From positions 62,001 through 126,000 of the forward strand of contig JAECRT010000001.1 of assembly GCA_016000085.1 (NCBI GenBank): a stretch of DNA of 64,000 bases, given 5' to 3'. Below, in pieces: positions 34,885-43,029 of the stretch. Source of the stretch: Sphingomonadaceae bacterium. Its GTDB lineage: Bacteria; Pseudomonadota; Alphaproteobacteria; Sphingomonadales; Sphingomonadaceae. The position numbers and the translations under genes are program-made. Numbering within the stretch: the first letter of the stretch is position 1; each line of letters opens with the position of its first letter. The notes below the pieces were generated by a model that did no database searches, was not told the origin of the DNA, and saw only the letters and a program-made list of their open reading frames with translations.

Positions 34885-36315
34885 ATGTCGACCCCACGCC
34901 CGTTATTCGACGGCCAGGAACGCAGCCATGGCTCGCTCGGCATGATGGATCTCGTCAATCCCGCTACCAGCGAAGTGATTGCCTTAATCCCCAAATGCGG
35001 CGAGGTCGAAGCGCACGAAGCCGCCAGCCTGTCGGCCGAAGGCTTCGCGATCTGGTCGGTCATGTCGGCCCTCGATCGCAGCAAGATCATGCGCCGCGCC
35101 GCTGATCTGATGCGCGGGCAAGCGGACTCCGCCGCCGTGGAAATGACCCGCGAGCAGGGTAAGCCGCTGGCGCAGGCCAAGGGGGAATGGCAGGCATCAG
35201 CCGACCTGCTGGACTGGTATGCGGAAGAAGGGCGTCGCGCCTATGGCCGCCTGATCCCGACGCGCGCACCTGACATGCGCTGGGCCGTCCATCGCCGCCC
35301 GATTGGCCCGGTCGCGGCTTTCACGCCCTGGAATTTCCCCGCCTGGACGCCGATGCAGAAGCTTGCCCCGGCGCTCGCTGCCGGTTGCTCGGTCGTACTG
35401 AAACCCGCCGAGGAAACGCCCAGCGCCGCTTTGCGCATAACCCGCGCTCTGCTCGATGCCGGCTTGCCGCCCAAGGTTTTGACGGTCCTCTGGGGCGACG
35501 CTCCCGCTATTTCCGCCGCGCTCTGTGCAGCGCCGGAAATTCACAAAGTGACACTGACCGGCTCTACCCGTGTTGGCCGGATTCTGGCCAGCGCAGCGGG
35601 CCAGCACCTCAAGAAGGTGACGATGGAGCTGGGTGGTCACAATCCCGTCATCGTCGCGCGCGACGCCGACCTCGCCACGGTCGTGCCGCTGGCGGCCGAG
35701 TTCAAGTTCCGCAACGCCGGGCAGGTGTGCGTCTCACCGACGCGCTTCCTGGTCGAACAGCCGCTCTATGCCGATTTCGTCGCCGGGGTAAGCGAAGCAG
35801 CGAAAAAACTGCGCGTGGGCAATGGCATGGATGCCGACACGCAGATGGGGCCGCTGACCACCGCCGGGCAACTTTCCAAGATCGAGGCGCTCACCGCCGA
35901 CGCGGTGCAACGTGGCGCGACGCTGGAAGCCGGCGGCTCGCGGATCGGGAATAGCGGCTATTTCTTCGAACCGACGGTCCTTTCAGGCATGACGCCCGGG
36001 ATGTTGGCGATGAATGAGGAACCGTTTGGCCCGTTGATGCTGGTCATGCCAATGGAGGATATCGATGCAGCGCTGAGCGAGGCGAACCGTTTGCCCTATG
36101 GCCTTGCGTCTTACGCATTCACCAACAGCATGAGCACCGAGCGCGAGATCGTGGGTGGGATCAACGCCGGGATGCTGGGCTTCAACCATTTCGCCATGGC
36201 GATGCCCGAAACGCCTTTTGGAGGTGTGGGCGACAGCGGCATCGGATCTGAAGGCGGCATTGAGGGGATGGATGCTTATCTACGGCCGTTCCTTGTCAGC
36301 GCAAGGGTGGCCTGA
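34885..36315 (+). CDS. NAD(P)-dependent aldehyde dehydrogenase
   Basis: 476-residue aldehyde dehydrogenase of the succinate-semialdehyde type. FTPWNFPAWTP and TGSTRVGR form the cofactor site, Glu248 (MELGG) is the general base and Cys282 (GQVCVSP) the nucleophile. Non-acylating by family. GAAAGGAAAGAGG precedes the start. It ends the plus-strand set behind the two dehydrogenase subunits and probably oxidises an aldehyde from the same pathway to its acid. Confidence 0.92.
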   Translation: MSTPRPLFDGQERSHGSLGMMDLVNPATSEVIALIPKCGEVEAHEAASLSAEGFAIWSVMSALDRSKIMRRAADLMRGQADSAAVEMTREQGKPLAQAKGEWQASADLLDWYAEEGRRAYGRLIPTRAPDMRWAVHRRPIGPVAAFTPWNFPAWTPMQKLAPALAAGCSVVLKPAEETPSAALRITRALLDAGLPPKVLTVLWGDAPAISAALCAAPEIHKVTLTGSTRVGRILASAAGQHLKKVTMELGGHNPVIVARDADLATVVPLAAEFKFRNAGQVCVSPTRFLVEQPLYADFVAGVSEAAKKLRVGNGMDADTQMGPLTTAGQLSKIEALTADAVQRGATLEAGGSRIGNSGYFFEPTVLSGMTPGMLAMNEEPFGPLMLVMPMEDIDAALSEANRLPYGLASYAFTNSMSTEREIVGGINAGMLGFNHFAMAMPETPFGGVGDSGIGSEGGIEGMDAYLRPFLVSARVA

Positions 36316-36384
36316 ATAGCGCGCTCCGCATCCGACAACGGGTCGAGCAAGGCTAAGCCATGAATTCGTATGCAACGCGCAGGT

Positions 36385-36412
36385 TTTAATTGCACGGGTT
36401 GATGCAATTAAA
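36385..36412. promoter_or_regulatory. Perfect 10-bp inverted repeat, strong operator candidate
   Basis: TTTAATTGCA and TGCAATTAAA are perfect complements separated by eight bases, 42 bases upstream of the uncharacterised gene at 36455. The size and N8 spacing fit a dimeric helix-turn-helix regulator. No other copy was noticed in the window, although I could not search exhaustively. Confidence 0.6.
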
Positions 36413-36454
36413 TATTATGAGTGTCTGCTTACTTCCAACATCTGGAGAGTTTTT

Positions 36455-37534
36455 ATGCTTAGCGAGTCTCAACGGCGGCATTTGTCCGATATCCTTCAGC
36501 CAGCCTCCTCCCCGCGCAAGATCGACAACATCTTCACCGAAGATCAACGCCGCCGGATGCTGGACGTTGTGCATGGCGGCGAATGGAAACTGATCATCGC
36601 CCAGCATTTCGCCAATGCCGAGGAGCTGATCGCAACCTTCGCCGGTGGCTTTCCGGAGGGTTTTCAGCCCACGCTCGATATGTTCCTGACGCCAACCTTT
36701 CGCGGTTTCTTCGCCAACTATTCCGCACTGCTCCATCCCGAACTCCATGACGTCTTCTATAATGAGACGTTTTTGGATCATGCAAAGTCCTACTGGAACG
36801 CCGAATATGCCAAACCGCAAATGATGTTGTTCAACATCAACGGTCCCTGCGGCAACAATGATCCGGGGCATCTGGATTCACCAAGTTTCCGGGGCGTTCG
36901 CTATGAAAATTCACCGACTTGGCTCTGTTCCATCATGGGTCGTTCTGGTCTGTTCCAAGACTATTTGATCAAAATGGCGCAGGTCATCACCTGGTTCAGC
37001 CACGATCCGGCGAGCGGCTTTACCTATTGGCCTAAAGGGCCGCTGGCTAAGCCGGAACGCCTTGCCGCTCCAGTCTATAATCGCGGCGTCGTTGTCCAGA
37101 ATGAGATGATGGTGCATCGCGGGGAAGCCAACGGTGCGGTAGAGCGCCAGCGCCCTGTTGGCCTTGGCTTCGAAAGTATCTTTACGGGTGAAACGGGCGA
37201 TCGCGACGGTTGGGTCGTCAAGACCGATGGTCAGGTAATCGAACGGTATCACACCGATGACTTGCGATTCCTGGTCCATTGGTCCGCCGAAGTGTTCGAG
37301 GATTATACCGAACTAAAGAAAAATATGGATGGGTCGGACAACCTGACCATCGACCGGGTCTTCGAAACCCTCATAAAAGATGTTCGCGCTCGCGGGATTG
37401 AAATAGAGATGCCGACCGATCCGCTGCGCGATCCGGCCTTTATCAATACATTAAGTAGTGCCTATAATTATGGCGGTCCGGCGGAATATCCGGTGGAAGC
37501 ACCGCGCGGCGAGGTCTACGCGGCGGCCGCCTAA
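36455..37534 (+). CDS. Uncharacterised protein with Fe(II)/2-oxoglutarate-oxygenase-like residue pattern
   Basis: 359 residues; I do not recognise the family. There is no signal peptide or membrane segment. His139-x-Asp141 (GHLDSP), a distal His221 (MMVHRGEA) and Arg231 or Arg233 ten to twelve residues on fit the HxD...H...R facial triad and cosubstrate Arg of Fe(II)/2-oxoglutarate oxygenases, with beta-rich sequence between. That assignment is inference from spacing alone. It is a single-gene unit: a palindromic operator candidate upstream, a strong terminator downstream, and a Rieske oxygenase cluster beyond. Confidence 0.8.
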   Translation: MLSESQRRHLSDILQPASSPRKIDNIFTEDQRRRMLDVVHGGEWKLIIAQHFANAEELIATFAGGFPEGFQPTLDMFLTPTFRGFFANYSALLHPELHDVFYNETFLDHAKSYWNAEYAKPQMMLFNINGPCGNNDPGHLDSPSFRGVRYENSPTWLCSIMGRSGLFQDYLIKMAQVITWFSHDPASGFTYWPKGPLAKPERLAAPVYNRGVVVQNEMMVHRGEANGAVERQRPVGLGFESIFTGETGDRDGWVVKTDGQVIERYHTDDLRFLVHWSAEVFEDYTELKKNMDGSDNLTIDRVFETLIKDVRARGIEIEMPTDPLRDPAFINTLSSAYNYGGPAEYPVEAPRGEVYAAAA

Positions 37535-37547
37535 CTCTGCACATGGA

Positions 37548-37591
37548 ATGAAAAGGGGCGCCGTGACGATCAGAACGGCGCCGCTTTTCAT
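37548..37591. terminator. Bidirectional terminator
   Basis: A 17-base inverted repeat with one mismatch (ATGAAAAGGGGCGCCGT against ACGGCGCCGCTTTTCAT), 10-base loop, with A- and T-rich flanks on both arms. It lies between the convergent uncharacterised gene and the SDR, and should work in both directions. Confidence 0.75.
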
Positions 37592-37609
37592 ATTATCGCG
37601 GCGTCGGAG

Positions 37610-38380
37610 TCAAACCCCGAAGCCACCGGCCACCGAAAGGGTCTGGCCGGTCACATAATTGGCGTCGTTCGACGCCAGAAAAACAGCGGCCTTGCCGATA
37701 TCCTCGGGCTTGCCCCAACGCTTGATCGGCAGCATCGCCTTGACGTTACGTTCCCAATTCTCGTCGAAATAGCCCTCTTTTTGGCCAATTTTGAACTGGC
37801 CCGCGTCTATCACGCCGACGAGGATGGAATTGGCGCGGATCTCATGCACACCTTCTTCCTTGGCGATGCCCTTGATCAGGGATTCATTGCACGCCTTTGG
37901 TGCGACCGACAGGCCGTCCAGATGTGGCCACCAGTCATGGCCGCCCGATCCCAGATGGACAAACGAGCCGCCTCCCTGCTGGCGGAAATGCGGAATGACG
38001 ATGCGCGCCGCATGATAGAAGCCGAACGCCTCGATCTCCATCGACGCGCGAAACTGGTCTAATGCCCAGTCGGCGATGTTGACTTGCGCTACGACCGGTC
38101 CGGCGGCCCAGACTATGCTGTGGACGCGACCATGCGCCTTGACTGCTTCGGCAAAGCCGGTTTCCATCTCTCCGTAATTGCGGACATCAGCTTGATGGAT
38201 TGTTGCGCTGCGGCCGATGGCGCGAATTTCTTCGGCCGCCGCTTCTGCGACCTCCTTCTTGGAGCGGTAGAAGATGGCCACATTCGTGCCTGCTTTCGCA
38301 AATTCGACCGCTACGCCCTTACCGATTCCGCCGCTGCCGCCGAAGATCGCAACCGCGCCTTCTGGAAATGCTCTGTCCAT
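37610..38380 (-). CDS. Atypical SDR with Ser in place of catalytic Tyr (first of pair)
   Basis: 256-residue SDR fold protein with cofactor loop FGGSGGIG and the C-terminal YVTGQTLSVAGGFGV. Ser145 is retained (HLGSGGH), but the catalytic Tyr thirteen residues later is Ser158, followed correctly by Lys162 (SVAPK); the helix-4 Asn appears as Glu and NNAG as WAAG. ATG at 38380 has GGAGAGG six bases upstream and is preferred to 38386. A close paralogue with the same changes is at 40425-41192. Cofactor binding seems intact; catalytic role is uncertain. Confidence 0.87.
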   Translation of the reverse strand: MDRAFPEGAVAIFGGSGGIGKGVAVEFAKAGTNVAIFYRSKKEVAEAAAEEIRAIGRSATIHQADVRNYGEMETGFAEAVKAHGRVHSIVWAAGPVVAQVNIADWALDQFRASMEIEAFGFYHAARIVIPHFRQQGGGSFVHLGSGGHDWWPHLDGLSVAPKACNESLIKGIAKEEGVHEIRANSILVGVIDAGQFKIGQKEGYFDENWERNVKAMLPIKRWGKPEDIGKAAVFLASNDANYVTGQTLSVAGGFGV

Positions 38381-38408
38381 TCTCATCCTCTCCTATGTGG
38401 TTCAGTAA

Positions 38409-39482
38409 TTATTCGGCCGCCTCGACCAGGCTGGGAGCCGGCGCCATACCGCCAGTATGATGTATGCCGTTGGCACGCGCCTGATAATCTGCGGCCTTGT
38501 CGCGTGGGTTGTAGAATTGCCGATACCAGACCCGGTTGCGATGGAAGGGGCCATCGGTAGGCAGGCGTAATATGTTGAACGCCGGTCCCTTGGTTCTCCA
38601 GATCGCGAAATCCTGGGAAAAGGCGGCGAGGCCTGCGGCGTGATAGGACGATCGCAACTCCATATCCGCCGCGCTAGGCGAAGTGTTACGCGTCCGTGTG
38701 ACGATGCCGTGCCATACCTGCGTCACGCCATCCTCCTTGGGGGTATGGCATATGATCTGGACCGCATCGGTTTCGCCGGAATAGCGGGCTATGAGGATAC
38801 CCGGCCCGGTGTAGAAGGCGTCCACGTCCAGCACACCATCTTCGCTGGTCATGGTTTCATGTCCTCCACCCGATACCTGCCTACCGATCACACCATCGAA
38901 AACGGAATCGAAATAAGCGAGTTTCTGGCCGTGGATCGGCCCGAAATGGTGCGTATCGACCAGATTGTCGATAATCTCCTGCGGGTGGACGTTCAACGTG
39001 CCCAAATCGTCATAATCGCCACAAATCCATTGAGGATCATCCCATTCGGGCAGATCCGGAAGCGCGTGATCCGGTGCGCCGCCTTCCGGATCGTGCCAGG
39101 CAAAGACACAGCCGAAACGCTGCTCGACTGGATAGGCGCGTATCTTGGCCGCAGGTGGAATTGCGCCGTCGAAATAGGGAATATGGTCACAACGACCATC
39201 CGGTCCGAAACGCCAGCTATGATAGGGGCAGCGAATGGAGTCGCCCTCGATCCGGTGGGCGGCCGCTGCGGAAGATTGCTCGGCTGCGAGATGCGCTTGC
39301 ATGTGCGGGCAATAGGCGTCCAGCAACACGATCCTGCCAGATTCGCCACGATAGATGACGAGGTCGCGGCCCAGCATCCGGATAGGTGTAGGGGCGTCTA
39401 TTAAATCGCTCGCCCGCGCCACCATCAGCCAGCCGCGCGGAAATGTGAATTCGCCCAAGCCGTATTCAGCGGTCGTTGCCAT
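38409..39482 (-). CDS. Rieske non-heme iron oxygenase, KshA-like terminal oxygenase
   Basis: 357-residue oxygenase alpha subunit. The Rieske cluster ligands are Cys58 and His60 (YCPHMQ) and Cys85 and His88 (CPYHSW); the mononuclear iron site is NLVDTHHFGPIH with Asp176, His179 and His184. FAWHDPEGG and DAYCPHM recall 3-ketosteroid 9-alpha-hydroxylase KshA, though other demethylase-type Rieske oxygenases share these. The ORF track start at 39599 is too far upstream; ATG 39482 has GAGAGGAAAT before it. No reductase gene adjoins. Confidence 0.9.
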   Translation of the reverse strand: MATTAEYGLGEFTFPRGWLMVARASDLIDAPTPIRMLGRDLVIYRGESGRIVLLDAYCPHMQAHLAAEQSSAAAAHRIEGDSIRCPYHSWRFGPDGRCDHIPYFDGAIPPAAKIRAYPVEQRFGCVFAWHDPEGGAPDHALPDLPEWDDPQWICGDYDDLGTLNVHPQEIIDNLVDTHHFGPIHGQKLAYFDSVFDGVIGRQVSGGGHETMTSEDGVLDVDAFYTGPGILIARYSGETDAVQIICHTPKEDGVTQVWHGIVTRTRNTSPSAADMELRSSYHAAGLAAFSQDFAIWRTKGPAFNILRLPTDGPFHRNRVWYRQFYNPRDKAADYQARANGIHHTGGMAPAPSLVEAAE

Positions 39483-39616
39483 ATTTCCTCTCCCGGCGTG
39501 GTTCTGTCCCGCCATGACATGGAAATGACTGGCCTTTCCTTGCGAAACAACCAACTTTGATGACATCATATCGTTACGTGATACTATTATTTTATTCAAT
39601 GATAGGATTGTGAAAA
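39483..39616. promoter_or_regulatory. Divergent region between Rieske gene and two-HTH regulator
   Basis: 134 bases, AT-rich near the regulator (TACTATTATTTTATTC), with short inverted pieces such as ATCA...TGAT around 39565. It should hold promoters in both directions and presumably the regulator's site, but I see no long palindrome. Confidence 0.35.
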
Positions 39617-40384
39617 TTGATCAGGACGAGGCGGCCTGGCATCTCTACGGTGCTTTCCGAACTGAGACGGGAGTTGAAGGGGCAGGGGCTTCGTGTGGCC
39701 GATCTTGCCAAGGCCTTGAATGTGGCGGAGCCGACTGTCTGGCGATGGCTTCGAGGAGAGGGGCTGACCCTCGATAGGCTGGACGAAATCTGCGCCTTTG
39801 CGGACATCGACCTGCGTGATCTTCTCGCGCGCCCGGAAAACGAACAAAGGGACAATTTCACCTTGGCACAAGAACGCATATTGGCGGCCGATCGTGGTCT
39901 TGCTCTTGTGTTCTTTGCCATTCTCCACGGCGCGCAGCCTCGAGATATAGAACAGGAATTCGGCCTGCCATCGGATCGGCTCACCAGCCACCTTGACCGG
40001 TTGAAACGCCTTGGGCTGATCGAAAGCTCGACGCGCGGCTATATTCGCCCCCAGGTACGGCGGTCTGTGCGCTGGCGTCGAGGCGGTCCGCTATCGATCG
40101 CCTTCGAGCGCACCGTCAAACCATTGTTCATGTCGATGGATTTGGGATCGCCGACTGCCCGCTACGTGTCCGATATGCTTTCCTTGACCGACGCCGGACA
40201 GGCAAGAGTTCAGGCTTTGTTTGAGGCTTTGCGCGAAGATATTCATGCAATCAGTGCGCAGGAACAGGCTGCGCGGTTGGAAGGGCGGGCGTGGAGCGGC
40301 ATATTAATGATGGTCCGCCCTTTCGATACTACGGAAATGACGTCCGAATGGCGAAACAATGCCGACGATATGCGGGACGCCTGA
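39617..40384 (+). CDS. Transcriptional regulator with XRE-type HTH plus second winged helix
   Basis: 255 residues from a TTG start. Residues about 12-68 form an XRE/Cro-type HTH (LRVADLAKALNVAEPTVWRWLRG). A second DNA-binding-like region at about 92-145 (ILHGAQPRDIEQEFGLPSDRLTSHLDRLKRLGLIESS) looks like a MarR/ArsR winged helix. The rest is alpha-helical. It is divergent from the Rieske gene and just ahead of the second atypical SDR, so it likely controls both. Two DNA-binding modules in one short protein is unusual. Confidence 0.8.
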   Translation: MIRTRRPGISTVLSELRRELKGQGLRVADLAKALNVAEPTVWRWLRGEGLTLDRLDEICAFADIDLRDLLARPENEQRDNFTLAQERILAADRGLALVFFAILHGAQPRDIEQEFGLPSDRLTSHLDRLKRLGLIESSTRGYIRPQVRRSVRWRRGGPLSIAFERTVKPLFMSMDLGSPTARYVSDMLSLTDAGQARVQALFEALREDIHAISAQEQAARLEGRAWSGILMMVRPFDTTEMTSEWRNNADDMRDA

Positions 40385-40424
40385 CCAAGCATATCACACA
40401 GAAAATCGAAGAAAGGGTGAGGCG

Positions 40425-41192
40425 TTGGCAACATTTCCGGAAGGGTGCGCTCTGCTATTTGGGGGCAGCGGCGGGATTGGCAGTGGTATATCGCGTGTTT
40501 TCGCAGCGTCAGGCAGCGATATCGCCATCGTGTACCGCAGCAACGAGGCGCGCGCGGAACAGCTTGTGTCAGATGCGTGCGGCATGGGACGCCGGGCAAC
40601 GGCTCATCGAGGGGATGTGGCCGATCCCGACGATGTTCGGGCAGTCGTAAAGGACGCCATAGCCGCTCATGGACGCGTACATAGCGTCATCTGGGCGGCG
40701 GGACCGCTGGTCAACCAGCGTTATCTCTCCTCCACGCCGATGGAGGAATGGCGTCACGCCTTCGATGTCGAGGTGCATGGCTTTCTTGCGGCGGCACAGG
40801 CGAGCATTCCCCATATGCGCGACCAGGGTGGTGGCAGTTTCGTGACGCTGGGATCAGCCGGCCATGACTTGTGGCCATCGCGGGACGGCATGTCGGTAGC
40901 TGTGAAAGCGTCAAATGAACAATTGGTGCGCGGCATCGCCAAGGAAGAGGGGCGCTATGGCATACGCGCCAATTCAGTGCTCGTCGGCGTAATCGATGCG
41001 GGACAATTACATGAACTCACCCGCGAGGGCCAGATCGACCAGCGCTGGGTAGACAATACACATCGGCTGTTATGTCTGAAGCGCTGGGGGACGGCGGAGG
41101 AAATCGGCCATGGGTGTTTGTTCTTCGCCTCCAATGAGGCTGCCTATGTGACGGGCCAGCGTATCTCGGTTTCTGGCGGTTTTGGCGTGTGA
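40425..41192 (+). CDS. Atypical SDR with Ser in place of catalytic Tyr (second of pair)
   Basis: About 255 residues starting at a TTG (40425) with GAAAGGGTGAGG upstream; alignment with the paralogue at 37610-38380 (FPEGCALLFGGSGGIG against FPEGAVAIFGGSGGIG) supports this over the track ATG at 40359, which overlaps the regulator gene. Ser144 is kept (TLGSAGHD), Ser157 stands at the Tyr position and Lys161 follows (SVAVK); NNAG is WAAG. The same three departures in both proteins argue against sequencing error. Function unknown. Confidence 0.86.
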   Translation: MATFPEGCALLFGGSGGIGSGISRVFAASGSDIAIVYRSNEARAEQLVSDACGMGRRATAHRGDVADPDDVRAVVKDAIAAHGRVHSVIWAAGPLVNQRYLSSTPMEEWRHAFDVEVHGFLAAAQASIPHMRDQGGGSFVTLGSAGHDLWPSRDGMSVAVKASNEQLVRGIAKEEGRYGIRANSVLVGVIDAGQLHELTREGQIDQRWVDNTHRLLCLKRWGTAEEIGHGCLFFASNEAAYVTGQRISVSGGFGV

Positions 41193-41236
41193 GATGATGC
41201 CAAGTCAAAGCGAAGCGATAATAAGATCAAGGCGGT

Positions 41237-42313
41237 TCAGCTGATGTGGGATAGCCGCCAAGCGGAAGGCGACTGGCCCGTCCATTGGTAGAAGGCGCGT
41301 CGAAACGCCCCCGTATCGCTGAAGCGTGTACGGCGCCCCACTTCGGTAATTGTCAATCGAGGGTCTAGCAGCAACTGGCACGCCAATGCATATTTCGCTT
41401 TGGTCTTGATCTGCGCCAGCGACGTACCCTCCGCCATCAGGCGGCGCTTGAGCGTTGCCACGCTGATACTGAACTGCCTTGCCAGTTCGATGGCCGAGGA
41501 CGGGGTGTCTCCACTTGCCAGCATCGTGCTGAACAGGTGGGACAAGCGCTCGGACAATGGCGCCTCCTTCGATTGCACCAGTTCCATGTCGAAGGGGAAA
41601 TAGCCCAGCAAATGATCCAGTTCGAACGTGGTGCGGATCACCGGCCTGTCCAGATAGATTGCAGCAAAGCGCACGCTGTTTTCTGGTGCGCCATGGCGGA
41701 CCGGGCACGGCACCAGATAGGAAGCGGTCCTTTCGTCAAGCAGGGGAGGATAGCGCATGGCCACGCCCAGCAGCGGTATATCCTCACCGATCAGCCAGCC
41801 AAAAAGACGATGATAGGTTGAAAGGCCGGTCAGGTCCGACAGGTAGGCACAGGCGTTGCGGACCCGCCGGACAGTCGGCATGGCCAGCGTGGCGGCTCCA
41901 TCCTCGACCTTGAGGACGAGCCGGGCCAGGCGCGGCCCGATCAGTGCCGAGAATTGATCCGTCCGATCAATCGCGTCGCGCAGTGTTCGGCATGTGATGA
42001 TGCAATGGCACAGCATGTCGATCCCGGCCTTGGTCAGCGGTTCGCGACCTTCCTGCCGCGCGGCATGGGCATCAAGCAGCCAGGTGCAATGCGCATAAAG
42101 GCGCGTGAAGTCGTCATGCAGTAACGGTTGTCCGGTTTTTCCGGGTGCCAGCAGGGATGGAATAAGATGGGCCAGCCCCGCTTGCCGCAACAGGGCCGGC
42201 GGGTCGCCATCGAATCCTGCAACCAGTCGCAGAAGGTCGCGGGCGATGACTGCCGACACGGCTCCGGAGACCGGACGGGACAGTTGTTTGCGAATGATGA
42301 GCCCTTTTGTCAT
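41237..42313 (-). CDS. AraC family transcriptional regulator (OruR/ArgR-like layout)
   Basis: 358 residues from ATG 42313, preceded by AAAGG; the track start at 42457 is unsupported. An N-terminal ligand domain of about 240 residues (with YHRLFGWLIGEDIPLLGVAMRYP) precedes two C-terminal AraC helix-turn-helix motifs (ELARQFSISVATLKRRL and ITEVGRRTRFSDTGAFRRAFYQWTG). It is divergent from the NTF2-like/OYE/SDR operon and is the natural candidate to control it. A paralogue is at 54947-56017. Confidence 0.9.
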   Translation of the reverse strand: MTKGLIIRKQLSRPVSGAVSAVIARDLLRLVAGFDGDPPALLRQAGLAHLIPSLLAPGKTGQPLLHDDFTRLYAHCTWLLDAHAARQEGREPLTKAGIDMLCHCIITCRTLRDAIDRTDQFSALIGPRLARLVLKVEDGAATLAMPTVRRVRNACAYLSDLTGLSTYHRLFGWLIGEDIPLLGVAMRYPPLLDERTASYLVPCPVRHGAPENSVRFAAIYLDRPVIRTTFELDHLLGYFPFDMELVQSKEAPLSERLSHLFSTMLASGDTPSSAIELARQFSISVATLKRRLMAEGTSLAQIKTKAKYALACQLLLDPRLTITEVGRRTRFSDTGAFRRAFYQWTGQSPSAWRLSHIS

Positions 42314-42332
42314 GACCTTTGAGCTAATCCTA

Positions 42333-42354
42333 CATTTGCGCGGGCGCTGCAATG
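42333..42354. promoter_or_regulatory. Imperfect inverted repeat in divergent AraC promoter region
   Basis: CATTTGC and GCAATG flank a nine-base GC-rich spacer, 20 bases upstream of the AraC-type start. It contains ATTTGCGCG, also present in the operator candidate at 54877-54902 ahead of the paralogous regulator. Possible binding site; low certainty. Confidence 0.3.
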
Positions 42355-42391
42355 AGGAAGACAAAGGGGGTAACGATAAGGAACGAAAAGG

Positions 42392-43024
42392 ATGGCCGAG
42401 AACGAAAGCCTGTTGGCGCGGATTGACCGTTTGGAGTCTCTCGACGCGATCCGGCAACTGCCCGCGAAATATTCGCTGGCGTTAGACATGCGTGATTCCG
42501 ACGCTTGGGTGAATCTTTTTCCCGAAGACGTGCGCGTGGGCGGAGGCAAGAGCGGACGCAAGGCGCTACGTGATTGGTTCGATGAGACCCATTCAATGCA
42601 GTTTGATGGTACATCCCACCATATTGGTGGTCATATCATTGATTTTGACGATCCCGATCATGCGCAGGGCGTTGTCTATTCGAAGAATGAGCATGAAAGC
42701 GGCGCGGAATGGGTCATCATGCAGATGATGTATTTCGACCAGTATGAGCGCATTGACGGCCGCTGGTATTTTCGCCGCCGCCTGCCGCTCTATTGGTATG
42801 CGACGGATCTCAACAAGCCGCCGATCGGCGATCGCAAGATGCGCTGGCCGGGCGTGCCGCCCTATCATGGCAGCTTCCACGACTTGTTTCCGAGCTGGAA
42901 AACCTATTGGGACCGGCAGGGCCAGGCGCACGAGGGGCCGGTGGAGCCAGCCGCGCCGCTGGAGAAATTCATAGAAACGATGCGCCGGGGCGCTCCACTG
43001 CCCAAGCCGCGCGTGCGGAGTTGA
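42392..43024 (+). CDS. NTF2-like (SnoaL) protein of unknown function
   Basis: 210-residue protein with an N-terminal NTF2/SnoaL-like domain (LESLDAIRQLPAKYSLALDMRDSDAWVNLFPEDVRV) and a 60-residue C-terminal extension rich in Trp, Tyr and Pro (SFHDLFPSWKTYWDRQ). Such proteins are common beside SDRs and ring oxygenases in sphingomonads, acting as dehydratases or isomerases in the few known cases. It is the first gene of a four-gene operon with an Old Yellow Enzyme and two SDRs; five bases separate it from the next start. Confidence 0.82.
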   Translation: MAENESLLARIDRLESLDAIRQLPAKYSLALDMRDSDAWVNLFPEDVRVGGGKSGRKALRDWFDETHSMQFDGTSHHIGGHIIDFDDPDHAQGVVYSKNEHESGAEWVIMQMMYFDQYERIDGRWYFRRRLPLYWYATDLNKPPIGDRKMRWPGVPPYHGSFHDLFPSWKTYWDRQGQAHEGPVEPAAPLEKFIETMRRGAPLPKPRVRS

Positions 43025-43029
43025 GCGGC

